Below are positions 27,613-35,582 of a stretch of 64,000 nucleotides of DNA, one piece after another. The notes beneath the pieces were generated by a model that was not told the origin of the DNA, did no database searches, and was given only the letters and a program-made list of their open reading frames with translations. How positions within the stretch are numbered: the stretch's first letter is position 1; each line of letters begins with the position of its first letter. This DNA is from Undibacterium sp. YM2 (GTDB lineage Bacteria; Pseudomonadota; Gammaproteobacteria; Burkholderiales; Burkholderiaceae_D), in contig NZ_AP018441.1 of NCBI RefSeq assembly GCF_009937975.1, positions 4,526,001 to 4,590,000 on the forward strand, in the 5' to 3' direction. The position numbers were made by a program, and so were the translations under genes.

Positions 27613-28413
27613 ATGATAGCAACATCAAACCCATCAAAAACAATCAAAACAAAACCCATGACCAGCTCTCCACCGCCCCGCATAGGCATCACCCCTGACC
27701 GCAGCGCTGCCGCAAGCGATATCGAAGCCCTGTTCTTTGTGCGCCGCAATTATTGCGCAGCAATCAGTGACAATGGCGGCGTACCGCTGGTGCTGCCTTA
27801 TGACATGGATGCGGTAGAGACTTACCTCGACCAGATCGATGGCCTGCTCATCACTGGCGGCATGTTCGATGTCAATCCTGCCCTGTACGGCATGCCCGCC
27901 CGCTACCCTGAAAAAATGGCCCTCAAGGAAGACCGCACCGCCTTTGAACAAGCCATGCTGCGCGCTGCCATTGCGCGTGACATGCCGGTGCTGGGCATTT
28001 GCGGCGGCATGCAACTGATAGCAGTTGAACTGGGCGCAAAGCTGCTGCAGCACATCCCTTCTGATATCTCCACCAGCATAGAGCATAAGCAGGCGGAAGA
28101 TTGCGATCTGGCCAGCCATGCCATCCACATCCGCCAGGGCAGCAAGTTGCGGACGATTCTGGGTGTCGAAACCTGCGAAGTCAACAGCCTGCATCACCAG
28201 TCCGTCGCGTCCTCTACCGACAAGGTCAAGGTAGCAGCAGTGGCAGATGATGGCGTGGTGGAAGCCATAGAAGTGCCGTCGCTGTCATTTTGCATGGGGG
28301 TGCAATGGCACCCTGAATACCGGGTCAATGCCAGCGAAAAAAACCTGTTCACTGCCCTGGTTGCAGCGGCGCGGGAAAGTGCTGCACGACACCTGACTGC
28401 TATCAGCGTCTAA
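27613..28413 (+). CDS. Class I glutamine amidotransferase, PuuD-like gamma-glutamyl-GABA hydrolase family
   Basis: About 250-266 residues. Peptidase C26 pattern: GLLITGGMFDVNPALYG, the nucleophile in VLGICGGMQLIAVE (Cys near 130), HHQSV, and the catalytic His in GVQWHPEY. PuuD hydrolyses gamma-glutamyl-GABA in putrescine breakdown; the substrate here may be another gamma-glutamyl amine. Start 27613 has AGGG too close; 27658 is an alternative. First gene of the run 27613-30617. Confidence 0.85.
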   Translation: MIATSNPSKTIKTKPMTSSPPPRIGITPDRSAAASDIEALFFVRRNYCAAISDNGGVPLVLPYDMDAVETYLDQIDGLLITGGMFDVNPALYGMPARYPEKMALKEDRTAFEQAMLRAAIARDMPVLGICGGMQLIAVELGAKLLQHIPSDISTSIEHKQAEDCDLASHAIHIRQGSKLRTILGVETCEVNSLHHQSVASSTDKVKVAAVADDGVVEAIEVPSLSFCMGVQWHPEYRVNASEKNLFTALVAAARESAARHLTAISV

Positions 28414-28438
28414 TTTATTTTCACTCAATAAGTTTATT

Positions 28439-29692
28439 ATGAAAGTTTGTATCATCGGCGCAGGTGTCATCGGCCTCACCACTGCGTATGCACTGGCAAG
28501 GCGCGGTCATGATGTCAGCATTGTCGAGGCGCATGATGGTGCCGGTGAAGGTGCCAGCTATGGCAACGGGGCGCAGCTCAGTTACTCTTATGTTGCGCCA
28601 CTGGCGGATGCCTCGGTCTGGGCCAGCATGCCCTCTTACCTGCTGAACCCTGATTCGCCTTTAAGCTGGCGTCCCTCCCTCGAGCTGGCGCAATGGAAAT
28701 GGCTGTGCGGTTTTTTGCTGGCCTGTAACCAGCGCAAATCCAGGCAGACCACGGCAGAGCTGTTGCGCCTGGCCTTCTATAGCCGCGATTGCCTGGCGAC
28801 TTTGCAAGCACAGTTATCACTGGATTTTGATCTGCGCCAGGCAGGCAAGCTGGTCATGTATTCATCTGATGCGGCGCTCAAGGCTGCGGCTGCGCAAGTC
28901 GCCTATCAGGCGCAACTGGGTTGTGAGCAGCAAGTTTTATCGACCCAGGCTTGTCTGGACATAGAACCTGCGCTGGCACATGCAGCCGCCCGTTGGGTAG
29001 GCGGCGTCTACACACCGTCAGAAGATGTCGGTGACTGCGCCCGCTTTTGCAGGCAATTGTCGCAGGAATTGATACACAATTATCCGAATGTGAAGTTCTT
29101 GTACGGCACGCAGGTCAACGGCCTGCTCGTGCAGGCGAGCAAACTGCAGGCCCTGCAAACCAGCCAGGGCGATATCCGCGCAGATACCTTTGTGCTGGCA
29201 AATGGATCGCATGCCGCCGCCCTGGCTGCCAAGGTGGGCATGCGCTTGCCTGTCTATCCGCTCAAGGGCTACAGCATCACGCTGGATGCGCCAGCGGCGG
29301 ATGCCACCCTGCCCAGCGTCAGTATTACCGACAGTGCGAGAAAAATCGTCTATGCCCGTATAGGTGAGCGACTGCGTGTGGCAGGCCGGGTAGAAATTGT
29401 CGGCCACGACATGCAGATCAATGCGGCCCGCGCGCAAAGCCTGCTAAAAGAAACACAGGAACTCTTCCCTACGCTCAAGGCAGATACAAACGCCATACAC
29501 CCCTGGGTAGGCATGCGCCCCGCAACGCCCACTGGCATCCCCATCATAGGCGCATCACCGGTCTGCAATCTCTATCTCAATACAGGCCATGGCGCACTTG
29601 GCTGGACACTGGCTTGCGGCAGTGCCGAACTGCTGTCCCAGCAAATCGATGGCGAACAGAGTGCGATTGACGCCAGCCCTTATCAATATTAA
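28439..29692 (+). CDS. dadA: D-amino-acid dehydrogenase (DadA family)
   Basis: 417 residues: FAD-binding GxGxxG near the start (VCIIGAGVIGLTTAYALARR), then the DAO-family body and the C-terminal HPWVGMRPATPTGIPIIG and NTGHGALGWTLACGSAELL segments typical of DadA. It oxidises D-amino acids to keto acids at the inner membrane, passing electrons to quinones. Lies 25 bases after the PuuD-like gene and 19 before the OCD gene, so an operon is likely. Confidence 0.9.
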   Translation: MKVCIIGAGVIGLTTAYALARRGHDVSIVEAHDGAGEGASYGNGAQLSYSYVAPLADASVWASMPSYLLNPDSPLSWRPSLELAQWKWLCGFLLACNQRKSRQTTAELLRLAFYSRDCLATLQAQLSLDFDLRQAGKLVMYSSDAALKAAAAQVAYQAQLGCEQQVLSTQACLDIEPALAHAAARWVGGVYTPSEDVGDCARFCRQLSQELIHNYPNVKFLYGTQVNGLLVQASKLQALQTSQGDIRADTFVLANGSHAAALAAKVGMRLPVYPLKGYSITLDAPAADATLPSVSITDSARKIVYARIGERLRVAGRVEIVGHDMQINAARAQSLLKETQELFPTLKADTNAIHPWVGMRPATPTGIPIIGASPVCNLYLNTGHGALGWTLACGSAELLSQQIDGEQSAIDASPYQY

Positions 29693-29711
29693 GCACTATT
29701 AAGGAAACCAC

Positions 29712-30617
29712 ATGCAAGTCATCACAAATGAACAAGTCGCATCACTGTTAACAGTCAAGGACGCCATCACCGTCATGCGCGAAGCCTTTACCCACTATGC
29801 GACCGCTGGTGCCATGCAAGAAAGGGTACGCATAGACAGCGGCAAAACCAAGCTCAGCGCCATGGGTGCCGTCATCCCTGGCCTGAATGCTGCCGGGGCC
29901 AAGATTTACTCCACCATCAATGGCAAGTTCACCTTTGTGATTGTCTTGTTCGCGGCTGACGATGGCCGCCTGCTGGCCGTGATGGAAGGCGACACCATGA
30001 CAGAATTCCGCACCGCTGCCGTCACCGCTGTCGCTGCCGACAAACTGGCACGGCAAGATGCCACCACCCTGGCCATCTTTGGCACCGGCATACAGGCGCG
30101 CGCCCACGTCCCCGCCCTGCTCGCCGTGCGCAATTTCAAAGAAGTGCTGGTGGTCGGCATAGAAGGACAGGATGCTTTTGCACAGCACATCGCCACGCAA
30201 TACGGCATCCCCGCCAGAACCAGCAGCGCTGCTGAAGCCGCCAGCCAGGCCGACGTCATCCTCACCGCGACACGATCAGCCACGCCGCTGTTTGATGGCA
30301 ATCATGTCAAACCCGGTGCCTTTGTCGCCGCCATCGGTTCCAGCAAACCCGACACCCGCGAAGTCGATGACACCCTGATACGCCGCGCCAGCAAGATCGT
30401 CGTTGAATGGAAAAAACAGGCCGCCTATGAGGCAGGTGATTTGCTCCTGTGCGACCAGAACAGCTTTGCATGGGACGATGTGCTGGAGATGACTGATGTA
30501 GTGCAAGGCACAGGCATACGTAGAAATGAATCTGACATCATCCTCTACAAGGCCATAGGTGTAGGGCTGGAAGACGTGGCGCTGGCGGAGTTTGTTTATC
30601 GCAAGCTGGCGGAGTAA
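29712..30617 (+). CDS. Ornithine cyclodeaminase / mu-crystallin family protein
   Basis: 301 residues, start backed by AAGGA. Pattern of the family: EAFTHYATAGAMQERVRI, DGRLLAVMEGDTMTEFRTAAVTAVAA, Rossmann motif LAIFGTGIQARAHVPAL, AIGSSKPDTREVDD. Members include ornithine cyclodeaminase, alanine dehydrogenase and ketimine reductase or opine-type enzymes; which one applies is open. Next to DadA, an imine-reducing or amino-acid-deaminating role fits. Confidence 0.88.
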   Translation: MQVITNEQVASLLTVKDAITVMREAFTHYATAGAMQERVRIDSGKTKLSAMGAVIPGLNAAGAKIYSTINGKFTFVIVLFAADDGRLLAVMEGDTMTEFRTAAVTAVAADKLARQDATTLAIFGTGIQARAHVPALLAVRNFKEVLVVGIEGQDAFAQHIATQYGIPARTSSAAEAASQADVILTATRSATPLFDGNHVKPGAFVAAIGSSKPDTREVDDTLIRRASKIVVEWKKQAAYEAGDLLLCDQNSFAWDDVLEMTDVVQGTGIRRNESDIILYKAIGVGLEDVALAEFVYRKLAE

Positions 30618-30626
30618 ATTTTTCTT

Positions 30627-30704
30627 GTAGGGTACGCCGTGCGCACCATCGTTGATTTTATTCAGCGAATTGGAAACACAAACGGTGCGCACGGCGCACC
30701 CTAC
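30627..30704. repeat. GTAGGGTACGCC BIME-like paired repeat
   Basis: Inverted arms GTAGGGTACGCCGTGCGCACC and its partner GGTGCGCACGGCGCACCC-TAC around about 36 bases, ten bases after the OCD stop codon, where the hairpins may end the transcript. Confidence 0.85.
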
Positions 30705-30744
30705 AAGTTGGTTGTCGTTCCATCTCAACGGACCTTGCGCAGAT

Positions 30745-30890
30745 GGATTCCAGCCTGCGCTGGGATGACATTACTAACATAGAGATTTATCAAATTCCCC
30801 GGCCTTAATCCAGCCGGGCATTTAAAGTCGTCATTCCAGCTTTATTTCAACCTTACTCTCAAAGTCGTCTTCCAGCGCAGGCTGGAATCC
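30745..30890. repeat. GATTCCAGCCTGCGCTGG paired inverted repeat
   Basis: Outer arms GGATTCCAGCCTGCGCTGG and CCAGCGCAGGCTGGAATCC enclose about 105 bases with a further GTCATTCCAGC copy inside. A related element is at 41566-41673. Dispersed MITE-like family; the 30618-31063 spacer holds only repeats. Confidence 0.75.
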
Positions 30891-31063
30891 AGTGGCGTTC
30901 GTCGCATTCGTCTAGCGCTGTTATAAGCACGCAAGCCGCCCACCTGCAATTAGTGGAGCAGGGCATATTGCAATACGCCGCATGAGTGGAGATAAAAAAA
31001 GCAAATCGCAAACCCTGCCATACAGGCTACAATTACGCCAGCCCTGTTCCCATCTCACCTGCC

Positions 31064-31729
31064 ATGCTCAATCTTCTCCTCATTGTTTACATTTGTCTGT
31101 TCGTACACCTGTTCAGCATCGCTGCGGCAGGCCGGGTAGCCAGTGTCAGGCTACTGGAAATATCGATAGGCATGGGGCCAGCGCTGTTCAGGTATAAGAA
31201 ATTTGTCCTGAAGCTCATCCCCATCGGTGGCTATGTCAAATTTCTGGACAGCCAGGAACACTACGTCAGCGACGCCGATCTACCCTTTGCATTTGACCAG
31301 TTAAGTCTGGTAAAGAAAATTCTGGTTATCTTGCCGGGCTGCGCCGCCCTGCTGTTACTGGCCATGGCCCTGAACGGCGCAGATGCATGGCAAGATTTTT
31401 GCACATTTCCCATGCAATTTGTGACGGGTGCTTTGTCCCCTTTTGACACGGCACAGACCCTGCTGCACACAGCTAGCAAGCTGATACAGACCAGCGGTTT
31501 TCTGAGCCTGATGGGTATCGTTGCTGCCAAACTGGCTGCTGGTAATTTACTGCCATTAGTGAGCACCAATGGCAGCCAACTCATTATTTTCGTCGCGCAG
31601 CGACTTGGCCTGGTCAAGCCTTATCCTGGTCCTATTCACAAGTTTGTCGCAATCGTCAGCATTGCATGCTGGATCTCGTGGCTCCTGGCGATAGTCAGTA
31701 CCCCTGTCATAATGGTATATGGCTTGTAG
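31064..31729 (+). CDS. Inactive site-2-protease (RseP/M50) homologue
   Basis: 221 residues, 4 hydrophobic segments. It aligns without gaps to the RseP N-terminus: the HEFGH-type motif is HLFSI (residues 15-19), followed by SIGMGPALFRYK and LIPIGGYVKFLD, the RseP hallmark. FDQLSLVKKILVILPGCAALLLL matches the post-GGYVK segment. The third metal ligand region, normally LDGGH, is TNGSQ (168-172). Thus the catalytic Glu, the second His and the Asp are all lost, and there is no PDZ domain. It is likely a pseudoprotease of unknown role. ATG at 31064 is preferred over 30986, since homology begins there. Confidence 0.75.
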   Translation: MLNLLLIVYICLFVHLFSIAAAGRVASVRLLEISIGMGPALFRYKKFVLKLIPIGGYVKFLDSQEHYVSDADLPFAFDQLSLVKKILVILPGCAALLLLAMALNGADAWQDFCTFPMQFVTGALSPFDTAQTLLHTASKLIQTSGFLSLMGIVAAKLAAGNLLPLVSTNGSQLIIFVAQRLGLVKPYPGPIHKFVAIVSIACWISWLLAIVSTPVIMVYGL

Positions 31730-31822
31730 CCTGCGCGAAATATGCCCCTCCAGATTGTGGTCTGTCGGGGCCTTGTCATCAATAGGATAAAATAAGCTCT
31801 CCTCCAACAGCCAAGGACATTC

Positions 31823-32449
31823 ATGGAAAACTACGCCCCCCTGCTAGGCATCTGCGCCGCACTCACTGTCGGCGTTGTCAGCCCCGGCCCCAGTTTTGTG
31901 ATGATAGCCCGCACCGCCATGGCATCTACCCGCGCCGAGGGTGTCAGTGCCGCGATAGGCATGGGCATGGGTGGTACGCTGTTTGCGCTGGCGGCCTTGC
32001 TGGGCTTACAAGGCATTTTGCTGGCTTTGCCTGTGCTGTTTATCGCACTGAAGGTATTGGGAGGGCTTTACCTGGCATACCTGGGTTTCAAAATCTGGCG
32101 TGGTGCGGCTGAGCCTTTGCAGATTGCGGCTACTGAAGCATCGGGTGAACGCAATTTGCGTAAATCGCTGTTACTGGGTTTCACTACCCAGGTCAGCAAT
32201 CCAAAAACATCGATCGTGTATGCCAGCGTGTTCGCCGCCTTCATGCCTGCCACGCAAAGCCTGGGCTTTGATGTCTTGCTGCTGGCTTGTGTCTTTATCA
32301 TAGAAGCGAGCTGGTATGCAATTGTTGCCGTTGCCCTGTCCTCAGAAAAACCGCGCACGACTTATCTGCGCTACAAACAATGGCTGGACCGCGTTGCAGG
32401 TGGTGTCATGATGGCGCTGGGTATCAAGCTGGTGGCATCGGCACGCTGA
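31823..32449 (+). CDS. LysE/RhtB-family amino-acid exporter
   Basis: 208 residues with 5-6 membrane helices and the family signature VGVVSPGPSFVMIARTAM near the N-terminus, GGLYLAYLGFKIWRG and GFTTQVSNPKTSIVYASVFAAF (cut at 20: NPKTSIVYASVF). Such transporters export lysine, homoserine, threonine or similar amino acids through the inner membrane. AAGGA ribosome-binding site. Followed by a strong terminator. Confidence 0.9.
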   Translation: MENYAPLLGICAALTVGVVSPGPSFVMIARTAMASTRAEGVSAAIGMGMGGTLFALAALLGLQGILLALPVLFIALKVLGGLYLAYLGFKIWRGAAEPLQIAATEASGERNLRKSLLLGFTTQVSNPKTSIVYASVFAAFMPATQSLGFDVLLLACVFIIEASWYAIVAVALSSEKPRTTYLRYKQWLDRVAGGVMMALGIKLVASAR

Positions 32450-32475
32450 TACCTGTTTTACTTGTTGCGCATAAC

Positions 32476-32515
32476 AAAAGACGCTTCATCGCGAATGATG
32501 AAGCGTCTTTCTTTT
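32476..32515. terminator. Bidirectional intrinsic terminator
   Basis: Stem AAAGACGCTTCATC / GATGAAGCGTCTTT with loop GCGAAT and flanking A and T tracts, placed between the convergent LysE gene and Asr-like gene A copy 2. Confidence 0.88.
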
Positions 32516-32552
32516 CAGACCTGATATTGCCTGCTACTAAAAACCCTGCAAC

Positions 32553-33020
32553 TTATTTTGTTGCTGGTGTTGCTGTCTTGCCAGTGCCTGCTGTGGCGAC
32601 TTTAGCTGTGTCAGTTTTGACTTCGGCTTTTACTTCTGGTTTGACTTCAGTTTTCACATCTGTCTTCACTTCAGTTTTTGCCTTGGCATGCTTTTCATGG
32701 GCGACATGCTTGGCATGCTTCTCATGTTTCTCTGCTGTTTTTTCCACTGCTGCAGTTTTGACTTCTGGCGTTGCTGGTGTAGCTGCTGGCGTAGTTGCAG
32801 GCGTAGTTACCGATGTAGCTGCGGCCGTGGTGTTTGTTGCCATTGCAGTCGTTACTGCCTTGCCCGCTGGTGTTGCTGTGCTTGTTGTGACTGTGGCTGC
32901 TGGGGTTGCTGCCGTCACTGCTGGTGTTGCTTTTGCTGGCGTAGCAGTTGCAGGTGTCTGTGCAAATGCGCTACCCATCAAAACAGTAGAAGCGATCAGG
33001 GCGGTAATGAGTTTGTTCAT
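32553..33020 (-). CDS. Asr-like exported Ala/Thr/Lys/His-rich protein, copy 2 of gene A
   Basis: 155 residues, signal peptide MNKLITALIASTVLMGSAFA, Thr/Ala/Pro stretch, His/Lys cluster (EKHEKHAKHVAHEKHAK) and KTEVKTDVKTEVK tail. Highly similar to 18027-18467 at both ends, but the Thr/Ala region differs in length, as expected of repeat slippage. The start and its AAGGAT site are the same. Asr-like periplasmic protective role is inferred from composition only. Confidence 0.7.
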   Translation of the reverse strand: MNKLITALIASTVLMGSAFAQTPATATPAKATPAVTAATPAATVTTSTATPAGKAVTTAMATNTTAAATSVTTPATTPAATPATPEVKTAAVEKTAEKHEKHAKHVAHEKHAKAKTEVKTDVKTEVKPEVKAEVKTDTAKVATAGTGKTATPATK

Positions 33021-33119
33021 GGTGATAATCCTTAATATGTCTGTGAGCGATTGTTTGTTTTACTTGATTACCCGGCAGCGTCTGGCTGCCGGTATGCGTT
33101 CTACAACTGCTGGTAAAAC

Positions 33120-33446
33120 TTATTTCGATGCTGCGCTGGCTGCGGCGGATGCGCTGGCTGCTTTTGCTTCTTTCTTGGTGTGCTTGGTGTGTTTTGCAGC
33201 TTTTTCATCTGTGTGCATTGCTGGCTTGGCTTCAGGAGCAGATGCTGCTGGTGCTGCTGCAGAAGCACTGGCTGAGGCAGAAGCGGCGACTACCTTGGCT
33301 ACTGGTGCAGATTTCGCTACGCTCGCTGCTGCTGCGGCTGTCGCTGGTTTGGAAGCAGCAGTAGCAGATGCAGAGGCTGGAGTTTGTGCAAAGGCGCTAC
33401 CCATAACAACTGTGGAAGCGATGATGGCGGTGATCAGTTTGTTCAT
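33120..33446 (-). CDS. Asr-like exported Ala/Ser/Lys-rich protein, copy 2 of gene B
   Basis: 108 residues, almost identical to 18564-18890 with a few substitutions (for example TGEK to TDEK, APAA to APVA, AAGAS to AASAS). AGAAGGA precedes the start at 33446. Belongs to the duplicated block 32553 to about 33927. Confidence 0.7.
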   Translation of the reverse strand: MNKLITAIIASTVVMGSAFAQTPASASATAASKPATAAAAASVAKSAPVAKVVAASASASASAAAPAASAPEAKPAMHTDEKAAKHTKHTKKEAKAASASAAASAASK

Positions 33447-33533
33447 GATATTTCCTTCTTTATGTTTGGGTTGGCTTGCTTGATTTTTCATTTCGTAGTG
33501 TTGCTACGTAAGCCAAAAACGCCGTCCGGATAC

Positions 33534-33547
33534 ATTGCGTTGACGCA
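33534..33547. promoter_or_regulatory. Conserved palindrome TTGCGTTGACGCAA, copy 2
   Basis: Identical to 18989-19002, about 88 bases upstream of gene B copy 2. See there. Confidence 0.45.
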
Positions 33548-33644
33548 AAAAACCACAGAACATGGGGCTTAGTGTTGTTGTTCTAAACAGCAGGTAGCTT
33601 GTCAACCGATCACCAGGCTCATGCGTTACGCGCGTAGGAACAAT

Positions 33645-33682
33645 AAAAAACGACGCCTGCAAACTGCATGGCGTCGTTTTTT
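33645..33682. terminator. Intrinsic terminator, copy 2 with a bulge
   Basis: Same hairpin as 19099-19137 but with one base missing in one arm (GACGCC-TGC against GCATGGCGTC). It lies downstream of the minus-strand gene ending at 34012 and could end that transcript. Confidence 0.75.
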
Positions 33683-33763
33683 GTAGGGTGCGTCTCGACG
33701 CACCATATCGTCAATCATCAGAATGGATCAAAGAGAAAAACGGTGCGTCAAGACGCACCCTAC
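33683..33763. repeat. GTAGGGTGCGTC BIME-like paired repeat
   Basis: Arms GTAGGGTGCGTCTCGACGC and the GGTGCGTCAAGACGCACC partner. Positional counterpart of 19138-19214 in the duplicated block, but its spacer is not the same. Confidence 0.85.
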
Positions 33764-33843
33764 CGGTTTGCTATCAACTGTGAGGCGCACTACATTGCGC
33801 CCTGCGTTACAGCGTTAATCCTGATATGTGTGCTCAACGTCCG

Positions 33844-33927
33844 GTAGGGTGCGCCGTGCGCACCGGATTTTGAATTGGATTATCGCAAAATATTGAGCAG
33901 GGAAACGGTGCGCACGGCGCACCCTAC
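33844..33927. repeat. GTAGGGTGCGCC BIME-like paired repeat
   Basis: Counterpart of 19270-19352, sharing also the spacer (TTTTGAATTGGATTATCGC and so on). Marks the right edge of the duplicated block. Confidence 0.85.
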
Positions 33928-34011
33928 TGACTTGCAACGCCCACTACTCACTGGTGCGTTTAAGCCCTCTACCCACTAATGCATTGCACTCTGCTCTGCC
34001 GTCAGGCTTGC

Positions 34012-34767
34012 TCACTGTGCAGCACTACTGAAACTGAGTGACCGCAAAAAATCGCGACGCCCTGTGACAATCACGTCATTACCCACATTCAACAGTGTTT
34101 GTTGCGGCGCAGTGCTTGCAGAAAAAACCAGGATTCCATGCTGCATGTTCACCTCAAGTTTTCCAAGCTGGATTTGCCCGTTAAAAGTAGCATTGAGAGA
34201 GCAATAGTTTTCTTTTGCCAGTGTTTTGCAGCCAGACATCAGCTTGAGATGATTCACTTGCAACTGCTCTGACAAGACCCGTGATCCGTTGCCCCAAAAT
34301 TCCAATACCAGTTCGGCAGATGGTTCTGGCAAACTCCCGGATATCTGAATGTCATTCACGTCAAAAAAATCGACTTTGCTCACCGTCGAAGGCAAGCGGA
34401 TTTCAATTTTTCCAGGTAAATGCCCGCCTCGCACTGCCACCTCCTTAGAAATAGCAATATTGAAAACACCATCAATAAGCTGCGCACTTGCATCAACCAG
34501 CCTGTTCTCGTTACTAAGCGTCGCCTGCGTAGCTGCCGGGTCGAAAACCAGCTGTAGCTGCATGCCCCGCACCTCCGTACTGAGTGCACGAATCACGGCC
34601 CTGCTGCCACTCCCGATAACAGTCTGCTGCCTGGCGACATGCGCGCTTTTGTCAAAGGATACCTGCCCTTTCTCCACATTTTTTAAGAAAAAATTACCTG
34701 TCAGATACCACAGCACAGTGAAAACGAAAAGCCATACTCCAACTTTTAAAGAATGATGCGACATCAT
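34012..34767 (-). CDS. Membrane-anchored accessory protein of the ABC operon
   Basis: 251 residues: one N-terminal membrane helix (VGVWLFVFTVLWYLTGNFF, about 9-28), then an extracytoplasmic beta-rich domain (IEIRLPSTVSKVDFFDVNDI and repeats of polar/hydrophobic strands) that loosely resembles DUF2807/GIN-type beta-helix domains. Its ATG overlaps the stop of the permease gene by four bases, so it is the last gene of the three-gene ABC operon. A role as sensor or accessory part of the transporter is inferred from position. Confidence 0.65.
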   Translation of the reverse strand: MMSHHSLKVGVWLFVFTVLWYLTGNFFLKNVEKGQVSFDKSAHVARQQTVIGSGSRAVIRALSTEVRGMQLQLVFDPAATQATLSNENRLVDASAQLIDGVFNIAISKEVAVRGGHLPGKIEIRLPSTVSKVDFFDVNDIQISGSLPEPSAELVLEFWGNGSRVLSEQLQVNHLKLMSGCKTLAKENYCSLNATFNGQIQLGKLEVNMQHGILVFSASTAPQQTLLNVGNDVIVTGRRDFLRSLSFSSAAQ

Positions 34768-35582
34768 GCCACCTCACGTTCTTTGATGTGGAAATACAGC
34801 ACTGCCCACAACAATATAGGCAATCCCAGCCAGAGGCCGATAGAAAGCCCATATTCCATGGCTGTGTACTGCATTTCACCGGGGCCATAGTGCCGGGCAA
34901 AAATGCCAAGTTGCGGGGTGAAGCCTGCCCACGTCAGAATAACAAACAACAAGAATGAGCACAGTACTGTACGCAATACCGGTGAGCGTTTGAAGTATGC
35001 CGTTCCTCCTGCAATGAGTGCCTGTGCTGCCGAAAGCAACATAAAGAAAAATAGTTGATACTTCAAAAAATATCCGGCATCACTCATGCCTTTCTCTGTT
35101 GATTCTGGCGTTATGAAAGGGAGATAAAACCGAAAATCCCTGACGCAGTTTTCACAAAGTGGCCACTGGCTTGCGATAGACTTGGCAAGCTGTACAGCCG
35201 GATAGTTGAAGACGATATACAGCACGGTAAAAACCAGGGGATATAAAATACTGATGACCAGAAAAGCCATCAGCCACTTCTCAAACACAGATGCTGGCCG
35301 CATCAACGCAATCAGGCTGGCACCAGGATTGAGCAGGTATTTGAAATAGCGGCCTGCAAAGATCACTGCAGAAGGAAAAAGCCCCATCATGTACCAGGTT
35401 ATCTGCCCCTGGAATTCAAATTCCCGGTATGAATAGCCGCTCTGGGTAGCAAAAGAAATGGCCATAGCAATCAAATCCAATATCATCAGCACACCTGCAA
35501 ACCAGGCATATTCACGCCAGCTCTCGGCCCAATGTGCGCGCAGCAGGTGGACAAAACGCTGCATGTCAAAAAAATCTGTCAT
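34764..35582 (-). CDS. ABC-2-type transporter permease
   Basis: 272 residues with six hydrophobic segments and a short cytoplasmic N-terminus (FFDMQRFVHLLRAHWAESWREY), the layout of YtrC/YtrD-type permeases. It overlaps the ATPase gene by four bases upstream and the accessory gene by four bases downstream. Substrate unknown; YtrA-regulated transporters are often induced by cell-wall antibiotics. Confidence 0.8.
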   Translation of the reverse strand: MTDFFDMQRFVHLLRAHWAESWREYAWFAGVLMILDLIAMAISFATQSGYSYREFEFQGQITWYMMGLFPSAVIFAGRYFKYLLNPGASLIALMRPASVFEKWLMAFLVISILYPLVFTVLYIVFNYPAVQLAKSIASQWPLCENCVRDFRFYLPFITPESTEKGMSDAGYFLKYQLFFFMLLSAAQALIAGGTAYFKRSPVLRTVLCSFLLFVILTWAGFTPQLGIFARHYGPGEMQYTAMEYGLSIGLWLGLPILLWAVLYFHIKEREVA

